A stretch of DNA of 64,000 nt from Acidobacteriota bacterium (lineage in GTDB: Bacteria > Acidobacteriota > Terriglobia > UBA7540), in contig JAMCXS010000019.1 of assembly GCA_023474345.1 (NCBI GenBank), forward strand, positions 1-64,000, given 5' to 3'. Position 1 is the stretch's first letter. Each line of letters opens with the position of its first letter. The notes under the pieces are model-generated. The model did not search any database, had not been told where the DNA came from, and saw only the letters and a program-made list of their open reading frames with translations. The position numbers and the translations under genes are program-made. Positions 47,577-57,611 of this stretch are shown in pieces.

Positions 47577-49553
47577 CTAGTCTCCCTTCCCTTCCTCTTC
47601 GTACTGCCGCTTCAACCGGGAGGTCACGGCGGGGTCGGCGAGGGTGGTCGTATCGCCGAGAACTCTTCCTTCCGCGATATCGCGCAGCAGGCGGCGCATG
47701 ATTTTGGCGCTGCGTGTTTTGGGCAATTCCGAGGTGAAGAAGATGTCATCCGGCCGGGCGATGGGCCCGATCTTTTTGACGACGTGCTGCTTGAGTTCGT
47801 CCTTCAGCTTGGCGCTGGCGCGGATACCTTCCTTGAGCGTAACGAAGCCGGCGATGCCCTGCCCCTTGACTTCGTGCGTCTTGCCGATGACGGCGGCTTC
47901 CGCAACGGCCGGATGGTCCACCAACGCGCTTTCCACCTCATAAGTGGAAATTCGATGGCCCGCGACGTTCATGACGTCATCCACGCGGCCCAGCAGCCAG
48001 AAATAGCCGTCTTCGTCCACCTTGGCCCCGTCGCCCGTAAAATACTTGCCGTCATATTGAGACCAGTATTGCCGGACGTAACGGTCGGGATCGCCATAGA
48101 TGGTCCGGAACATGGCCGGCCAGGGTTTGCTGAGCACCAGGTATCCTCCGGCGCCGGGCCCCACCGAGCGGTCTTTGCCGTCCAGCACTTCCGCCTCGAC
48201 GCCCGGGAAAGGCTGCGTTGCCGAACCCGGCTTCGTCGCGGTCAGTCCCGGCAAGGGAGTAATCAGGATCATGCCGGTCTCCGTCTGCCACCACGTGTCG
48301 ACGATCGGGCAGCGCTCCCGCCCGATATTCTGGTGATACCAGATCCACGCCTCGGGATTGATGGGCTCACCAACCGTTCCAATCACGCGCAGCGAAGAGA
48401 GGTCATACTTGGCGGGCCACTCCGTACCCCACCGCATAAAGCTGCGGATGGCAGTGGGCGCCGTATAAAAAATGTTGACGCGGTATTTGGCCACAATCGA
48501 CCAGAAGCGTCCGCGGTCCGGATAATCCGGGCTTCCTTCGTACATCACAGTGGTGCAACCGTTCGCGAGCGGCCCGTAAACAATGTACGAATGGCCCGTC
48601 ACCCAGCCGATGTCCGCCGTGCACCAGTAAACGTCGTCTTCCTTGATGTCAAAGATCATGCGGTGCGTAGTGGAGGTTCCCACAAGATACCCGCCCGTGG
48701 TGTGAACCACGCCTTTGGGCTTTCCCGTGGTGCCGCTCGTATAAAGGATGTAGAGCATATCCTCGGCATCCATAGGCTCCGGATCACACTGGTCCGAGGC
48801 ATTTGCCACAAGTTCGTGCCACCAATAATCGCGTCCGGGTTTCATGGCAATCTGCGCCGCCTTGCCCACGCGCTCAACCACCACCACTTTTTCGATGGTA
48901 GGCGTGCCGGTAAGAGCCTCATCGGCGTTCGCCTTCAAGGGCACGACGCCGCCGCGCCGCCACCCTCCGTCGCAAGTAATCAGAATCTTGGCTTGGGCGT
49001 CGTTGATGCGTTCCCGAAGAGACTCGGCGGAGAATCCTCCGAACACCACGCTGTGCGGCGCGCCGATCTTGGCGCAGGCCAGCATGGCGATGGCGAGTTC
49101 CGGCACCATGCCCATGTAGATCGCCACCCGGTCGCCCTTCTTCGCTCCCAAAGACTTGAGGACGTTCGCGAACCGGTTCACCTCCCGCTCCAGAGCTTCG
49201 AACGTCAAAGTGCGCGAGTCCCCGGGTTCGCCTTCCCAGATAATAGCGGCCTTGTTGCGGCGGAAGGATTTCGCGTGCCGGTCAACACAGTTATACGTGG
49301 CATTGAGTTTGCCGTCCACAAACCATTTGGCCCACGGCGCGTTCCATTCAAGCACCTTACTCCATGTCTGGAACCAGTCCAGCCGCTTGGCCTCTTCCGC
49401 CCAGAACCCTTCGAGGTCTTGCCTCGCCGCCTCGTAAATCATCGGGTCGGAGACGTTCGCCTGACGCCGAAATTCTTCAGAAGGCGGAAAGCTCCGAGCC
49501 TCCTTCAACAAAGCTTCCAAACTTTCTTGTGCGGTTGCCGCTTTATCGCTCAT
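47577..49553 (-). CDS. acs: Acetyl-CoA synthetase
   Basis: Acs activates acetate to acetyl-CoA through acetyl-AMP. The 658-aa protein has the ATP/AMP signature [14 protein letters not shown] (about 268), WWQTETGM (about 413), and the C-terminal mobile domain with the catalytic Lys in [10 protein letters not shown]. The usual Gly before that Lys (RSGK) is Ala here, in the recognition context for lysine-acetylation control. The start was set at ATG 49553, with GGGAGAG upstream; the track's TTG lies two codons before. No acetate permease is adjacent. The 973-aa antisense ORF over it is an artefact of its codon pattern. Confidence 0.97.
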   Translation of the reverse strand: MSDKAATAQESLEALLKEARSFPPSEEFRRQANVSDPMIYEAARQDLEGFWAEEAKRLDWFQTWSKVLEWNAPWAKWFVDGKLNATYNCVDRHAKSFRRNKAAIIWEGEPGDSRTLTFEALEREVNRFANVLKSLGAKKGDRVAIYMGMVPELAIAMLACAKIGAPHSVVFGGFSAESLRERINDAQAKILITCDGGWRRGGVVPLKANADEALTGTPTIEKVVVVERVGKAAQIAMKPGRDYWWHELVANASDQCDPEPMDAEDMLYILYTSGTTGKPKGVVHTTGGYLVGTSTTHRMIFDIKEDDVYWCTADIGWVTGHSYIVYGPLANGCTTVMYEGSPDYPDRGRFWSIVAKYRVNIFYTAPTAIRSFMRWGTEWPAKYDLSSLRVIGTVGEPINPEAWIWYHQNIGRERCPIVDTWWQTETGMILITPLPGLTATKPGSATQPFPGVEAEVLDGKDRSVGPGAGGYLVLSKPWPAMFRTIYGDPDRYVRQYWSQYDGKYFTGDGAKVDEDGYFWLLGRVDDVMNVAGHRISTYEVESALVDHPAVAEAAVIGKTHEVKGQGIAGFVTLKEGIRASAKLKDELKQHVVKKIGPIARPDDIFFTSELPKTRSAKIMRRLLRDIAEGRVLGDTTTLADPAVTSRLKRQYEEEGKGD

Positions 49554-49727
49554 GGTCAACTCTCCCTTGACTTTGGTTCAGAAATCGAAAACCCAGCCAT
49601 GAAACATCCAAGGCGCCAGAGCCTCATTCCACCCGGGCGCTCTGGCGGGCGGCAGGCCAAGGCACAATCCCGTTGGGCTGCACCTCACCCTCGTATTCCG
49701 CGTACCCTTGGCAATGGAATCGATTTG

Positions 49728-50183
49728 TCAGGTTCTTCCGCCCCAGTTTATGTCTTGCCTGCCATAGGCTTCATCGAGCAACTCCATCACGCGCATCACA
49801 CGGCGTTTCTGCCCAGGCCGCGCCACACCGGCACTCAATTGCAAGAGCCAGCCAGGATTAGCAGTCAGGATCAATCCCGCGCCCGTCTCATCCACCCGCC
49901 GCATCTTCGCCTCGAGAAGCCGCTCACCCATTTCACTACGATTTACATTATAAATCCCCGCACTGCCACAACACACCTCAGATTCTTTCAGCTCGACCAA
50001 CTCGAGGCCGGAAACCACCGCGTTGGTAATGGTCGCTTCATAGCCGCCTTCCAGAAAGGTTTGAATGTTTCGCTTGGCAAGTTCACGGGCCACTTCGCGA
50101 ATGCCCGCATGCACGTGCAAAGCGCCGCAGCAACCCTGCGCCTGCGGAACTTTTTCCGGAAGCCGCCTTATCCTCAACTTCAA
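49728..50183 (-). pseudogene. glcF: Truncated glycolate oxidase iron-sulfur subunit (glcF remnant)
   Basis: The last ~150 residues of a GlcF-type protein remain: two CCG domains' Cys motifs (QGCCGALHVHAG and EVCCGSAGIYN), TGAGLILTANPG, and RRVMRVMELLDEAYG. Full-length GlcF is about 400-440 aa with two N-terminal 4Fe-4S clusters; these are missing. Just upstream, in other frames, are further scraps (GCLNMIEVEDKAA; RSRLLQNRIAEQAALKPVLPDLL), indicating several deletions or frameshifts. The 5' part is interrupted by the divergent rhomboid gene. No glcD or glcE is nearby. Confidence 0.75.
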
Positions 50184-50372
50184 TCATGTTCAAGCACCCG
50201 GGAACGGCCGCTGACATGACGCTATTTTCTTCAGATCACCGAAGGAGGTCGGGCAGCACCGGCTTCAGTGCGGCCTGCTCCGCAATCCGGTTTTGCAGAA
50301 GCCGAGAGCGCCGGGGGCCGTTTTCTGAATTTTCTTGGGCGAAAGAGGCCGTCAGGTTAGAATGCCTTCCGC

Positions 50373-51080
50373 ATGGTTCCAATTCCGCTCAACGACCATA
50401 TTCGGCGCCAGACTTTCTGGTTTATGACCCTGGCGCTCATTCTTGCCAATACTGCGGTGTTTGTGTACGAGCTATCGCTTGGTGCGCAGATCAACCGGTT
50501 TATTTTCCTCTTCGGACTCATTCCGGCGCGCTATACCACCGCGCACGGGATCGTCATCACAAGTCTTGCTGGCTTCCTGGTCCCGGTCTTTACCTCAATG
50601 TTCATCCACGGCGGCTGGTTGCATTTGATTGGCAACATGCTTTTCCTCTTTGTCTTCGGGCGAAGCGTTGAAGACCGTTACGGTCACACCAGGTTCCTGA
50701 TGCTCTATTTTCTTAGCGGGTTTGGGGCTGCGGTAACCCACATCATTTTCAACGCGGGCTCGCGAGTGCCCACGATCGGCGCCAGTGGCGCCATTGCCGG
50801 CATACTCGGCGCCTATCTGGTCAGCTTCCCCACCTCCCGCATCACCACCTTGATCCCTCTGCTCTTTTTCTTCTGGACGGTGCAACTGCCGGCCTTGCTG
50901 GTTCTCTTATATTGGTTCCTGATTCAGTTCATCGCGGGATTTCAGATGTTGGCCATTGAATCCGCCACCCGCGGCGGCGTAGCCTGGTGGGCGCATGTAG
51001 GCGGTTTCCTGTTGGGCATGATTCTGGCGGTTGTACTTCCCAAGCGCCGCCAAGTCCGGGCCGTCGCATCCTGGGCGTAG
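50373..51080 (+). CDS. Rhomboid-family intramembrane serine protease
   Basis: The 235-aa protein has six or seven membrane helices. The catalytic dyad is Ser near 138 (GASGAIAG) and His near 208 (WAHVGGF). The conserved FIHGGWLHLIGNMLFLF segment forms the loop and helix that hold the oxyanion site. It cleaves membrane-protein segments; the substrate is unknown. It has no clear ribosome site upstream and sits next to the glcF remnant. The C-terminal end runs antisense to the tail of the EamA gene. Confidence 0.92.
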   Translation: MVPIPLNDHIRRQTFWFMTLALILANTAVFVYELSLGAQINRFIFLFGLIPARYTTAHGIVITSLAGFLVPVFTSMFIHGGWLHLIGNMLFLFVFGRSVEDRYGHTRFLMLYFLSGFGAAVTHIIFNAGSRVPTIGASGAIAGILGAYLVSFPTSRITTLIPLLFFFWTVQLPALLVLLYWFLIQFIAGFQMLAIESATRGGVAWWAHVGGFLLGMILAVVLPKRRQVRAVASWA

Positions 51081-52035
51081 CAATTCCGCTCGGGAAGACG
51101 CGCGGCTTTTGTCTCTTTCCGGACAGGCTTACCTCCGGGATTGGGAGTTGCTCGGCGTCGCTGGACTCTTCGCCCTTCTCTCGCTCGGTAAAATAGACAC
51201 CGAAAAGAATCAGCGCGCCGCCGAACAACCCTTGAAAGCTGACTCTGTCGTTCAGCAACCAGATTCCCAGCGCCGTGGCAATGATGGGCTCAATAAACGT
51301 AAAAGCCGCTACGCGCGAGGCTGTAAGCCCCGCCAAAGCCGAGGCGAAAAGCAGATACGCGACCACTGATGAGAACACCACCATAAAGGCCAGCCCCAGC
51401 ACCGCCCGGACCGGAACGTGGGACCAATTCACGTGCCAAACAGCTTTGGCGCCTAAAGGAACCATCATCAACGCGCCCAATCCGAACACCAGCGTGTTCA
51501 GTGTCAAAACATCGTATTGGTCAGCCACGCCCTTCATCAGGATGGTGTAATAAGCAAAGACCAGAATCTGAGCCAGCAAGATCACGTCCCCCAACCAGTG
51601 AGCATGGCTTCCGATCCCCGGCCTGGCGTAAGTCAAAAGGACAACACCCGAAAACGAAATCAGCATGCCCAATAACTTGAGCAAGGTCAGCGGCTCGAGT
51701 CGCATCAAAACCGACAAGATCAGTACCATAACAGGTTCCATCGCAACGATGAGCGCCGCGTGGGGAACGCTGGTCCGGGACATCGCCTGAATAAATAGAA
51801 CTTGACCGACGGTGACACCGCACAACGCTATGAGCACAAAATTGAGCCACTCGCGCCGGGTGAGGCGCAGCGAAGGCGGGCGGCGAAAAATGATGAAGAG
51901 AAGCCCGAATAATAAAGCGGTAAAAATAGCACGGACCTGAGCCAGAGCCAAAGGATTGAAGCCCAGTAAAACTTCTTTGATGGCCACCATGTTGGCCGCC
52001 CAGCATAGGACAGCACCCAGCATCGCAAGGTGCAT
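50929..52035 (-). CDS. EamA/DMT-family transporter
   Basis: Ten predicted membrane helices in two EamA repeats (about 1-140 and 150-285) mark a drug/metabolite transporter. The pattern CWAANMVAIKEVLLGFNPLALAQVR opens the first repeat and AAFTFIEPIIATALGIWLLNDRV lies in the second. The C-terminal ~80 residues are basic, Pro-rich and antisense to rhomboid, so they may reflect an ORF that has lost its stop codon. The start is uncertain: the track TTG or GTG (52185) overlaps the MenC-like gene. ATG 52035 begins at the first helix. Cargo unknown. Confidence 0.8.
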   Translation of the reverse strand: MHLAMLGAVLCWAANMVAIKEVLLGFNPLALAQVRAIFTALLFGLLFIIFRRPPSLRLTRREWLNFVLIALCGVTVGQVLFIQAMSRTSVPHAALIVAMEPVMVLILSVLMRLEPLTLLKLLGMLISFSGVVLLTYARPGIGSHAHWLGDVILLAQILVFAYYTILMKGVADQYDVLTLNTLVFGLGALMMVPLGAKAVWHVNWSHVPVRAVLGLAFMVVFSSVVAYLLFASALAGLTASRVAAFTFIEPIIATALGIWLLNDRVSFQGLFGGALILFGVYFTEREKGEESSDAEQLPIPEVSLSGKRQKPRVFPSGIATPRMRRPGLGGAWEVQPPESCPTGNRLHAPTRLRRRGWRIQWPTSEIPR

Positions 52036-52087
52036 CAGGCGGTGGCGTTTACGTGCAGACGACGTCGCCGGCCGCTCGGCGCCAAGC

Positions 52088-53203
52088 TCAAGTACGGCTT
52101 TCAAAGAGATCCTTCCGCACGGTAACCGTCGCGATGCGCGCGAGGTTCGGCCTGTATCCGAGGCCCGGCTCTTTCGGGACGGCAATGGTGCCCTTGCCGG
52201 TGACCGTCACTTCGGGGTCAATGATGTCTTCTTTCCAGTAACGGCGGCTGGCAGAAACATCTCCCGGCAGGGTAAACCCCGGCAAAGAAGACATCGCGAT
52301 ATTGTGGGCGCGTCCGATGCCGGATTCGAGCATGCCCCCGCACCAGATGGGAACCTGCCTGGCCACACACACGTCATGAATCTCGCGCGCCGCCGTATAG
52401 CCGCCAACGCGGCCCAACTTTACGTTGATGATTTTGCACGCTTCGATTTCAATGGCTTTTCGAGCGTCTTCCGCGCTGTGGATCGATTCGTCCAGGCAGA
52501 TCGGCGTCTTGATTTCACGCTGCAACCGCGCGTGATCAATCAAATCGTACCAGCCGAGAGGCTGCTCGATCATCATCAGGCGGAATTGGTCCAGTAACCT
52601 TAGATGCGGTAAGCCTTCGAGAGTATATGCCGAGTTGGCGTCCGCCATCAGGTCAATATCAGGAAAGCGGTTGCGAATCCTCTCCAGGATTTCAATGTCC
52701 CATCCCGGCTTGATTTTGACTTTGATGCGCTGGTAACCCGCGTCAAGCTCCCGCTGAATCTTCTCGAGCAATTCTTCCGGTGAATTCTGGATGCCGATGG
52801 AAACGCCGCAAGGGATCTCTTCACGCGTCCCGCCAAGAAGCCGGGCAAGCGGCACCCTTTGCCGCTGCGCTTGAATATCCCAGAGCGCATTTTCCAGCGC
52901 CGCCTTGGCCATATTGTGGCCACGCACCGGCTGAAACCTCCGGGCGATTTCCGCTGGCGAGTTCCAGGGCTTTTCGAGAGCCCAGGGAATCAAGAAATCC
53001 CGCAGGATGTGCCAGGCCGTCTCGGGAGTCTCGTAGCTGTAAAAGGGCGCTTCACCGCACGTGACCTCGCCCCAACCCTCCTGGCCGCCCGCCTCCGCTC
53101 GAACAAGAACGATTCTTCGGTCGGCGGTGCGCCCGAAACTCGTCTCAAAAAAGTGCACCAGAGGCATGCGGAGTTCAAGCAATTCCACGCGCTCAATTTT
53201 CAT
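52088..53203 (-). CDS. o-Succinylbenzoate synthase / N-acylamino acid racemase-like enolase
   Basis: A 371-aa member of the enolase superfamily, muconate-cycloisomerase group. The barrel shows the KxK base pair (IKVKIKPGWD), metal ligands Asp-Glu-Asp (DANSAY, IEQPL, LDESI) and a second Lys in NVKLGRVGG. This arrangement fits MenC type 2 / NSAR enzymes, which can dehydrate SHCHC in menaquinone synthesis or racemise N-acylamino acids. No other men gene is in the window, so which activity is real is open. Its ATG overlaps a small upstream ORF by four bases, and that ORF follows mazG. Confidence 0.88.
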   Translation of the reverse strand: MKIERVELLELRMPLVHFFETSFGRTADRRIVLVRAEAGGQEGWGEVTCGEAPFYSYETPETAWHILRDFLIPWALEKPWNSPAEIARRFQPVRGHNMAKAALENALWDIQAQRQRVPLARLLGGTREEIPCGVSIGIQNSPEELLEKIQRELDAGYQRIKVKIKPGWDIEILERIRNRFPDIDLMADANSAYTLEGLPHLRLLDQFRLMMIEQPLGWYDLIDHARLQREIKTPICLDESIHSAEDARKAIEIEACKIINVKLGRVGGYTAAREIHDVCVARQVPIWCGGMLESGIGRAHNIAMSSLPGFTLPGDVSASRRYWKEDIIDPEVTVTGKGTIAVPKEPGLGYRPNLARIATVTVRKDLFESRT

Positions 53204-53370
53204 AGGAGATCCACGAGATAGCGTGCCTCCCCGCCCGCCTTCTCAAACCCCGCAATCGCAAGTTCCACCCGAAGCACTTCTGAAGCCGGTCGCGGACGGC
53301 TGCCTGCCATTCCCACGCCCGGGCCAGGCTCACTTTCTACCGGCGCATCAAGATCCGCCAGAATGGACAC
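53200..53370 (-). CDS. Possible 56-aa small protein between mazG and the MenC-like gene
   Basis: This frame is too short for the track. From GTG 53370 it encodes SILADLDAPVESEPGPGVG...LRVELAIAGFEKAGGEARYLVDLL and ends TGA overlapping the next ATG (ATGA). The reading frame is the same as mazG's after its stop, so it could be a lost C-terminal extension, a separate coupled small gene, or chance. No family recognised; the start has little ribosome site. Confidence 0.4.
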   Translation of the reverse strand: MSILADLDAPVESEPGPGVGMAGSRPRPASEVLRVELAIAGFEKAGGEARYLVDLL

Positions 53371-53397
53371 CTCTACCGCGGCGGCGAGTAACTTAGT

Positions 53398-54195
53398 TCA
53401 TCGATTTTCTCGCGCCTTGTGCAGTTCCCAAATATTGTCCAATTCTTCCGGTGTGCAAGCCCGGACGGACTTCCCGCGCCTTTTCACTTCTTCCTCAAGC
53501 GCCTGGAAGCGCCTGCGGAACTTCTGATTGGCCGCGCGCAGGCAACTCTCCGGATCCGAGCGAATCTGCCGGGCCACGTTTGCTACGGCGAACAGCAAAT
53601 CGCCAAGCTCCTCTTCGAGTTTTGGATGTTCTGCTGCGGGGTGCGAAGCAGCTTCTTTCCGGAACTCCCGCAATTCTTCTTCGACCTTATCCAGAACATC
53701 TTCAAGCTTGGCCCAGTCAAAGCCTGCCTCCGCAGCTCGCAATCCCAGTTCGTAGGCTTCCAGCGTGGAAGGGAGCGCCGGAGCGATGCCGTCCAGCACT
53801 GAGGCGCCTCGCGCGTTCGGTCCGCGCTCATTCTCCTTTACGGCGGTCCAGCTCTCCAAAGCCTCCTCGGGCGTGCGGGCGCGCTTCTCGCCGAAAACGT
53901 GCGGATGCCGCCGGATCAGCTTCTCATAAACGCCCTCGATGACGCGGTCGATATCGAACTTGCCCTCTTCCTCCGCCAGCCGCGAATAAAACACCACCTG
54001 GAAGAGCAGGTCGCCGAGTTCCTCTTCAACCCCTGCGAAGTCGCGCTGGTTGATCGCGTCAATAACCTCGTAAGCTTCTTCCAGCAACAGGCCCTTGGCG
54101 CTGTCATAATCCTGGGCCCGGTCCCAGGGGCAGCCCTCCGGACCTCTCAAATGAGCCATCAACTCCACCAGCTTCGGTAACGATTCTCCTGCCAA
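53398..54195 (-). CDS. mazG: Nucleoside triphosphate pyrophosphohydrolase MazG
   Basis: MazG hydrolyses NTPs to NMP and pyrophosphate, cleaning damaged nucleotides and lowering alarmone signalling. Two all-alpha MazG domains are visible: LRGPEGCPWDRAQ, LLEEAYEVIDAINQ and EELGDLLFQVVFYSRLAEE in the first (about 5-115), and KVEEELREF plus EELGDLLFAVANVAR in the second (about 160-235). The track start (54309) lacks support. GGGGAGG lies six bases before TTG 54195, giving 265 aa, the usual length. Confidence 0.93.
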   Translation of the reverse strand: MAGESLPKLVELMAHLRGPEGCPWDRAQDYDSAKGLLLEEAYEVIDAINQRDFAGVEEELGDLLFQVVFYSRLAEEEGKFDIDRVIEGVYEKLIRRHPHVFGEKRARTPEEALESWTAVKENERGPNARGASVLDGIAPALPSTLEAYELGLRAAEAGFDWAKLEDVLDKVEEELREFRKEAASHPAAEHPKLEEELGDLLFAVANVARQIRSDPESCLRAANQKFRRRFQALEEEVKRRGKSVRACTPEELDNIWELHKARENR

Positions 54196-54717
54196 CTTGC
54201 GCCTCCCCTTCCCGCTTCGCGTTAGGGACTGCAAAATAATTACTGTAACAAGCCAGCCGTGCGGAGGACAATAGGCGGAGCCGGCAGGCTGTAGCGGCGC
54301 TGTCCTCACCGCTGCCCTGGAATCTCGCCGCCTTTGTTATAGCTGGGTGGTGCATTTTGCTTTGGAGTGTCTGTTGTCTCGCGAAGCAGGCGGGCAGCGA
54401 GAACCTTTGGTTCATAGGCCCGCGGTTTTTCTGGCCATTGTTTTCGTGGGGTTGTATCCTATCGCCATGTCGCGGCTCCGGCGGCCGTCCTTTTTTCGCT
54501 ACCGGCTCAGCGAGAAGTGGCCAGTCTGGCATGACCGTCTGTCGCCGAAGACATCAGGTATCGAGCAACAGACGAATGCAAGCAAGAGCTCGACTTGATT
54601 TGTGGAGAAGAATCATCTAGGCGCGGGAGAAAGTCTTGTTGACGGGGCTGAGCTCCGAAATGGCATCTCCCGCTCAGGACGCAAGGCAATTCAATTAATG
54701 CGGAGCGCAAAAACAAC
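54196..54717. other. Intergenic region with two repeat types
   Basis: No gene is seen. It holds a TGTAGCG palindromic repeat (54289-54317) and a 60-70-bp segment (54443-54510: TTCGTGGGGTTGTAT...CGCCATGTCGCGGCTCC...CTTTTTTCG) that recurs at 57747-57803 (TTCGCGGGGTTTTTGTAT...CGCCATTTCGAGGCTCC...CTTTTTTG). Both copies lie upstream of minus-strand genes (mazG and the PLC). Confidence 0.5.
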
Positions 54718-55803
54718 ATGACCCAGCGTGAAATTACCCGACGTGGTTTCTTGACCTCGGCTGCAATTGGTGCGACGGCCCTGGCCGCCGGTGAGGGGCT
54801 CTCGGTGAGTGAGGCCAAGGCTCAGGCAAAACCGGACCAGTGCGAAGATAGCGAGTCACTAAAAGTTGCACTGTTGCAAATGACGTCCTCCATCATCAAT
54901 CCGGAGGCATCATCGCCGGGGAAGATGGTTGTAATGGACGCGGATGCGGTGAGGCAGCGGCAGAAAGCAAATGTCCAACACGCAGACGCCTGCTGCCGCC
55001 AGGCAGCAGCTCTGGGCGCAGACATCGCTCTCTTCCCGGAGATGTGGAACATCGGCTACGCCGGTTTTGATGTGAAGCAGAAAAATGCAAGAGAGCGCTG
55101 GCTCGAATTGGCCGTCGACAACGAAAGCGCCTATATACGCCACTTCACTGCGCTGGCTCGAGAATTGAATATCGCCATCGCCGTCACCTATCTGCAAAAG
55201 TGGAACCCGGCTCCACGCGATACTGTTTCCATCATCTCGCGCTCCGGAGAAATCGTGCTGACGTACGCGAAAGTTCACACTTGCGACTTTACTCCTACGG
55301 AAGCTTCGCTTACGCCGGGAGATGATTTTCCTGTCTGTGCTCTCGACACCAGGGTCGGCCCGGTTCAAGTTGGGTGCATGATATGTTATGACCGCGAGTT
55401 CCCCGAGTCTGCGCGCATCCTGATGTTGAATAACGCTGAGGTGATCCTGGTTCCCAACGCGTGTGTCATCGACCAGTTGAGAACTGATCAACTCAAAACG
55501 CGCGCGTTTGAAAATGCTGTGGCCGTTGCGATGACAAACTACGCAAGCCTTCCATTCGACGGGAATTCTCTAGCATACGATTCCACAGGCAAGAGTCTTG
55601 TCGATCCCGTTAGCGCGGGCGCTGAAAAAATACAGATTGCCCGGATTAACCTGCACGAGTTGAGAGAACATCGGAAGAAAACGATTTGGGGTAATGCCTT
55701 TCGGCGCCCACGCAAGTACAAGGCGATAATTTCGGAAAAGGTTGAACCGGTATTCGAGAGGAAGAATTTCTTCGGTCAACCCTTTGATCGCGAGACCCGA
55801 TGA
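54718..55803 (+). CDS. Tat-exported carbon-nitrogen hydrolase (nitrilase superfamily)
   Basis: The 361-aa protein begins with a twin-arginine signal (TRRGFLTSAAIGATALAAG). The catalytic triad is Glu near 108 (LFPEMWN), Lys near 185 (YAKVHTCDF) and Cys near 223 (CMICYDREFPE), all intact. Family members hydrolyse amides or nitriles; most are cytosolic, so export is notable. Substrate unknown. It stands alone between repeat-rich gaps. Confidence 0.88.
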   Translation: MTQREITRRGFLTSAAIGATALAAGEGLSVSEAKAQAKPDQCEDSESLKVALLQMTSSIINPEASSPGKMVVMDADAVRQRQKANVQHADACCRQAAALGADIALFPEMWNIGYAGFDVKQKNARERWLELAVDNESAYIRHFTALARELNIAIAVTYLQKWNPAPRDTVSIISRSGEIVLTYAKVHTCDFTPTEASLTPGDDFPVCALDTRVGPVQVGCMICYDREFPESARILMLNNAEVILVPNACVIDQLRTDQLKTRAFENAVAVAMTNYASLPFDGNSLAYDSTGKSLVDPVSAGAEKIQIARINLHELREHRKKTIWGNAFRRPRKYKAIISEKVEPVFERKNFFGQPFDRETR

Positions 55804-55854
55804 GTTCTCCCACCACACTCATTTTCCAGCGCCCCTTGTTCTCGCCGCCACAGC

Positions 55855-56025
55855 GTAGTAGGTAACGCAGAGTTTCGGGCTGGGAAACTCTGTGGCTTTT
55901 CCGTGGGACGATTCGCAGATGTTGTTTTTTAATGCATTAGATGTAAGACGAGCATTTGTAGATGACAAATTATTTGTAATATTACAAACAGCAGAGTCTC
56001 TGAAAGACGAGGCTCTGCTACTACC
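55855..56025. mobile_element. MITE-like element, copy 2
   Basis: This 171-bp AT-richer unit begins GTAGTAGGTAACGCAGAGTTTC and ends GAGGCTCTGCTACTACC, imperfect terminal inverted repeats matching those of 21688-21846. The left end carries a hairpin (CGCAGAGTTTC...GAAACTCTGTG). The interior has a perfect 16-bp palindrome TTTGTAATATTACAAA (55973-55988). It has no coding capacity. Confidence 0.45.
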
Positions 56026-56108
56026 AGCCCGGATCTGATGCCAAGCTCTCACCCTCTGCACACCTCGCGAACGCCGTAATGTACAACCCGCCGAAGGAGA
56101 AGCCAAGG

Positions 56109-57611
56109 TCAATCACAAGACGATTGACCGGGTCCGCATGGAGGATTTTCCACCAGCGTGGTCTTGGGATGAACTGGCAGGAGCAGTGGCGGCCGGGGCG
56201 GCTGGGAAAAATCAAAATCTTTCACCAGATTCCCGAGCATCGGGCTGTCTTCCCGCACATCCGGCCTGGGGTCCGGTCGGCCATCCGTCCTGGGGTTGAG
56301 CCGCTGACCATGGAGAAAAACGTCCTCGATAAATCTCAGGTAGGCGTCATAGCTCAGTGTCTGATGGTCTATATACCCGCGTTTCGCATAAGGACTGATA
56401 ACCAGGCCCGGAACGCGGATACCGTAGCCCAAGGAATCAACGCGAGGCGGCGGAACGTGGTCGTAGAACCCTCCCCAATCGTCCCAGGTGATGAAGATGG
56501 CGGTGCTCTTCCAGTCGGGGCTTCGCATCGCCGCATCCACAATCCTCGTCACGTAGGATTGCCCCACGCTCACCTTGGCGGGAGGGTGCTCACTGTCTTC
56601 GCCATTTGGGCAAATCCATGAAACGGAGGGCAGGGTTCCGGCTTTGGCCTCCTCATAAAAGCGGCTAAGGTCTTCGATGTTGGCCAGCTGATTATCCTGA
56701 TGGACGTCTGTAAAGCCGGGCAGTATGTTCCAGATGACAGGAACCCCCTTAACGGCCTCTTCGGCCTTCGGGTGGGCACGGGGCATTCGAAAGCGTCCGG
56801 CAACCCTCCGAGGCACGCCGGAAGGCGGCGGTAGCGCACCGTGGTCCAGGTAGTAAACCCAGCTCACATGATATTTGTGCAGCAGGTAGGTAATATCCGT
56901 CCACGCGAACGGGGTAGGATTTTTGAGAGTCCTATCCGGCGGCATGAGAGTGCTCACGCAGCTCATGGGGTTGTTGGTTTGACCGCAAGTCGCCGACCAC
57001 GCGGAAACAAGAAACAAATGCGAAGGAAAACTCCAGGAGTGAATTGATTCGAACATATGGTCCTGGAGCACAAAATTTTTCGCGTAGGCCCAGTAATTCG
57101 GGATGTCGCTACCATCGTGGTATCCCATGACTGGATCGGACTCTTTCGGGTCAGTGGGATGTTGACAATACTGGCGAGCCCACCCAAGAGGATATAAGCC
57201 GAATCCTCCCGCTGCCTGCACTTCTCCGATGAACCCATTCATCGCGCCGTTTGCCACATCCGCCAAAGACGCTTCTGCGGCGTGTGGGCCGCCGCAGTTC
57301 ACGTCGTTGTGATCGAGATAGGGCTTGACGCACTCGCCCGTCTTGGGATCGAGACTGCAAACCGTGGGCACTCCGTTCCGCATCGGAATGCCGTCCGCTC
57401 CCGGGTACGTGCCAAAGTAGGAATCAAAGGAACGATTTTCCTGAAATATGATAATGACGTGCTTGATAGGAATGTCCTTCTGGGCTGGTGCCGCTTGCCC
57501 TTTGCCCGCCGCTTCGGCTTGCGCGGCAGAAGCCATGAGCACCCCTGTCGCCAGCACCAGATACGCACAAACTCCAATCCGCCAACTGCAGCGATAAGCC
57601 TGCTTGTTCAT
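56109..57611 (-). CDS. Exported phospholipase C / acid phosphatase family phosphoesterase
   Basis: The 500-aa protein has a signal peptide (about 1-35) and the phosphoesterase-family opening [21 protein letters not shown]. Other conserved parts are [27 protein letters not shown] and [18 protein letters not shown], with Asp/His residues typical of metal or phosphate binding in this alkaline-phosphatase superfamily branch. It could cleave phospholipids or other phosphoesters outside the cytoplasm. AAGGAGG stands nine bases before ATG 57611; the track start is 15 codons earlier. Confidence 0.9.
   Translation of the reverse strand: MNKQAYRCSWRIGVCAYLVLATGVLMASAAQAEAAGKGQAAPAQKDIPIKHVIIIFQENRSFDSYFGTYPGADGIPMRNGVPTVCSLDPKTGECVKPYLDHNDVNCGGPHAAEASLADVANGAMNGFIGEVQAAGGFGLYPLGWARQYCQHPTDPKESDPVMGYHDGSDIPNYWAYAKNFVLQDHMFESIHSWSFPSHLFLVSAWSATCGQTNNPMSCVSTLMPPDRTLKNPTPFAWTDITYLLHKYHVSWVYYLDHGALPPPSGVPRRVAGRFRMPRAHPKAEEAVKGVPVIWNILPGFTDVHQDNQLANIEDLSRFYEEAKAGTLPSVSWICPNGEDSEHPPAKVSVGQSYVTRIVDAAMRSPDWKSTAIFITWDDWGGFYDHVPPPRVDSLGYGIRVPGLVISPYAKRGYIDHQTLSYDAYLRFIEDVFLHGQRLNPRTDGRPDPRPDVREDSPMLGNLVKDFDFSQPPRPPLLLPVHPKTTLVENPPCGPGQSSCD

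Noticed and set aside
47298-50219. 973-aa plus-strand ORF
   Set aside because: It is antisense to acs over nearly its whole length, lacks any family motif and starts inside the A-rich repeat. acs on the other strand has full family signatures.
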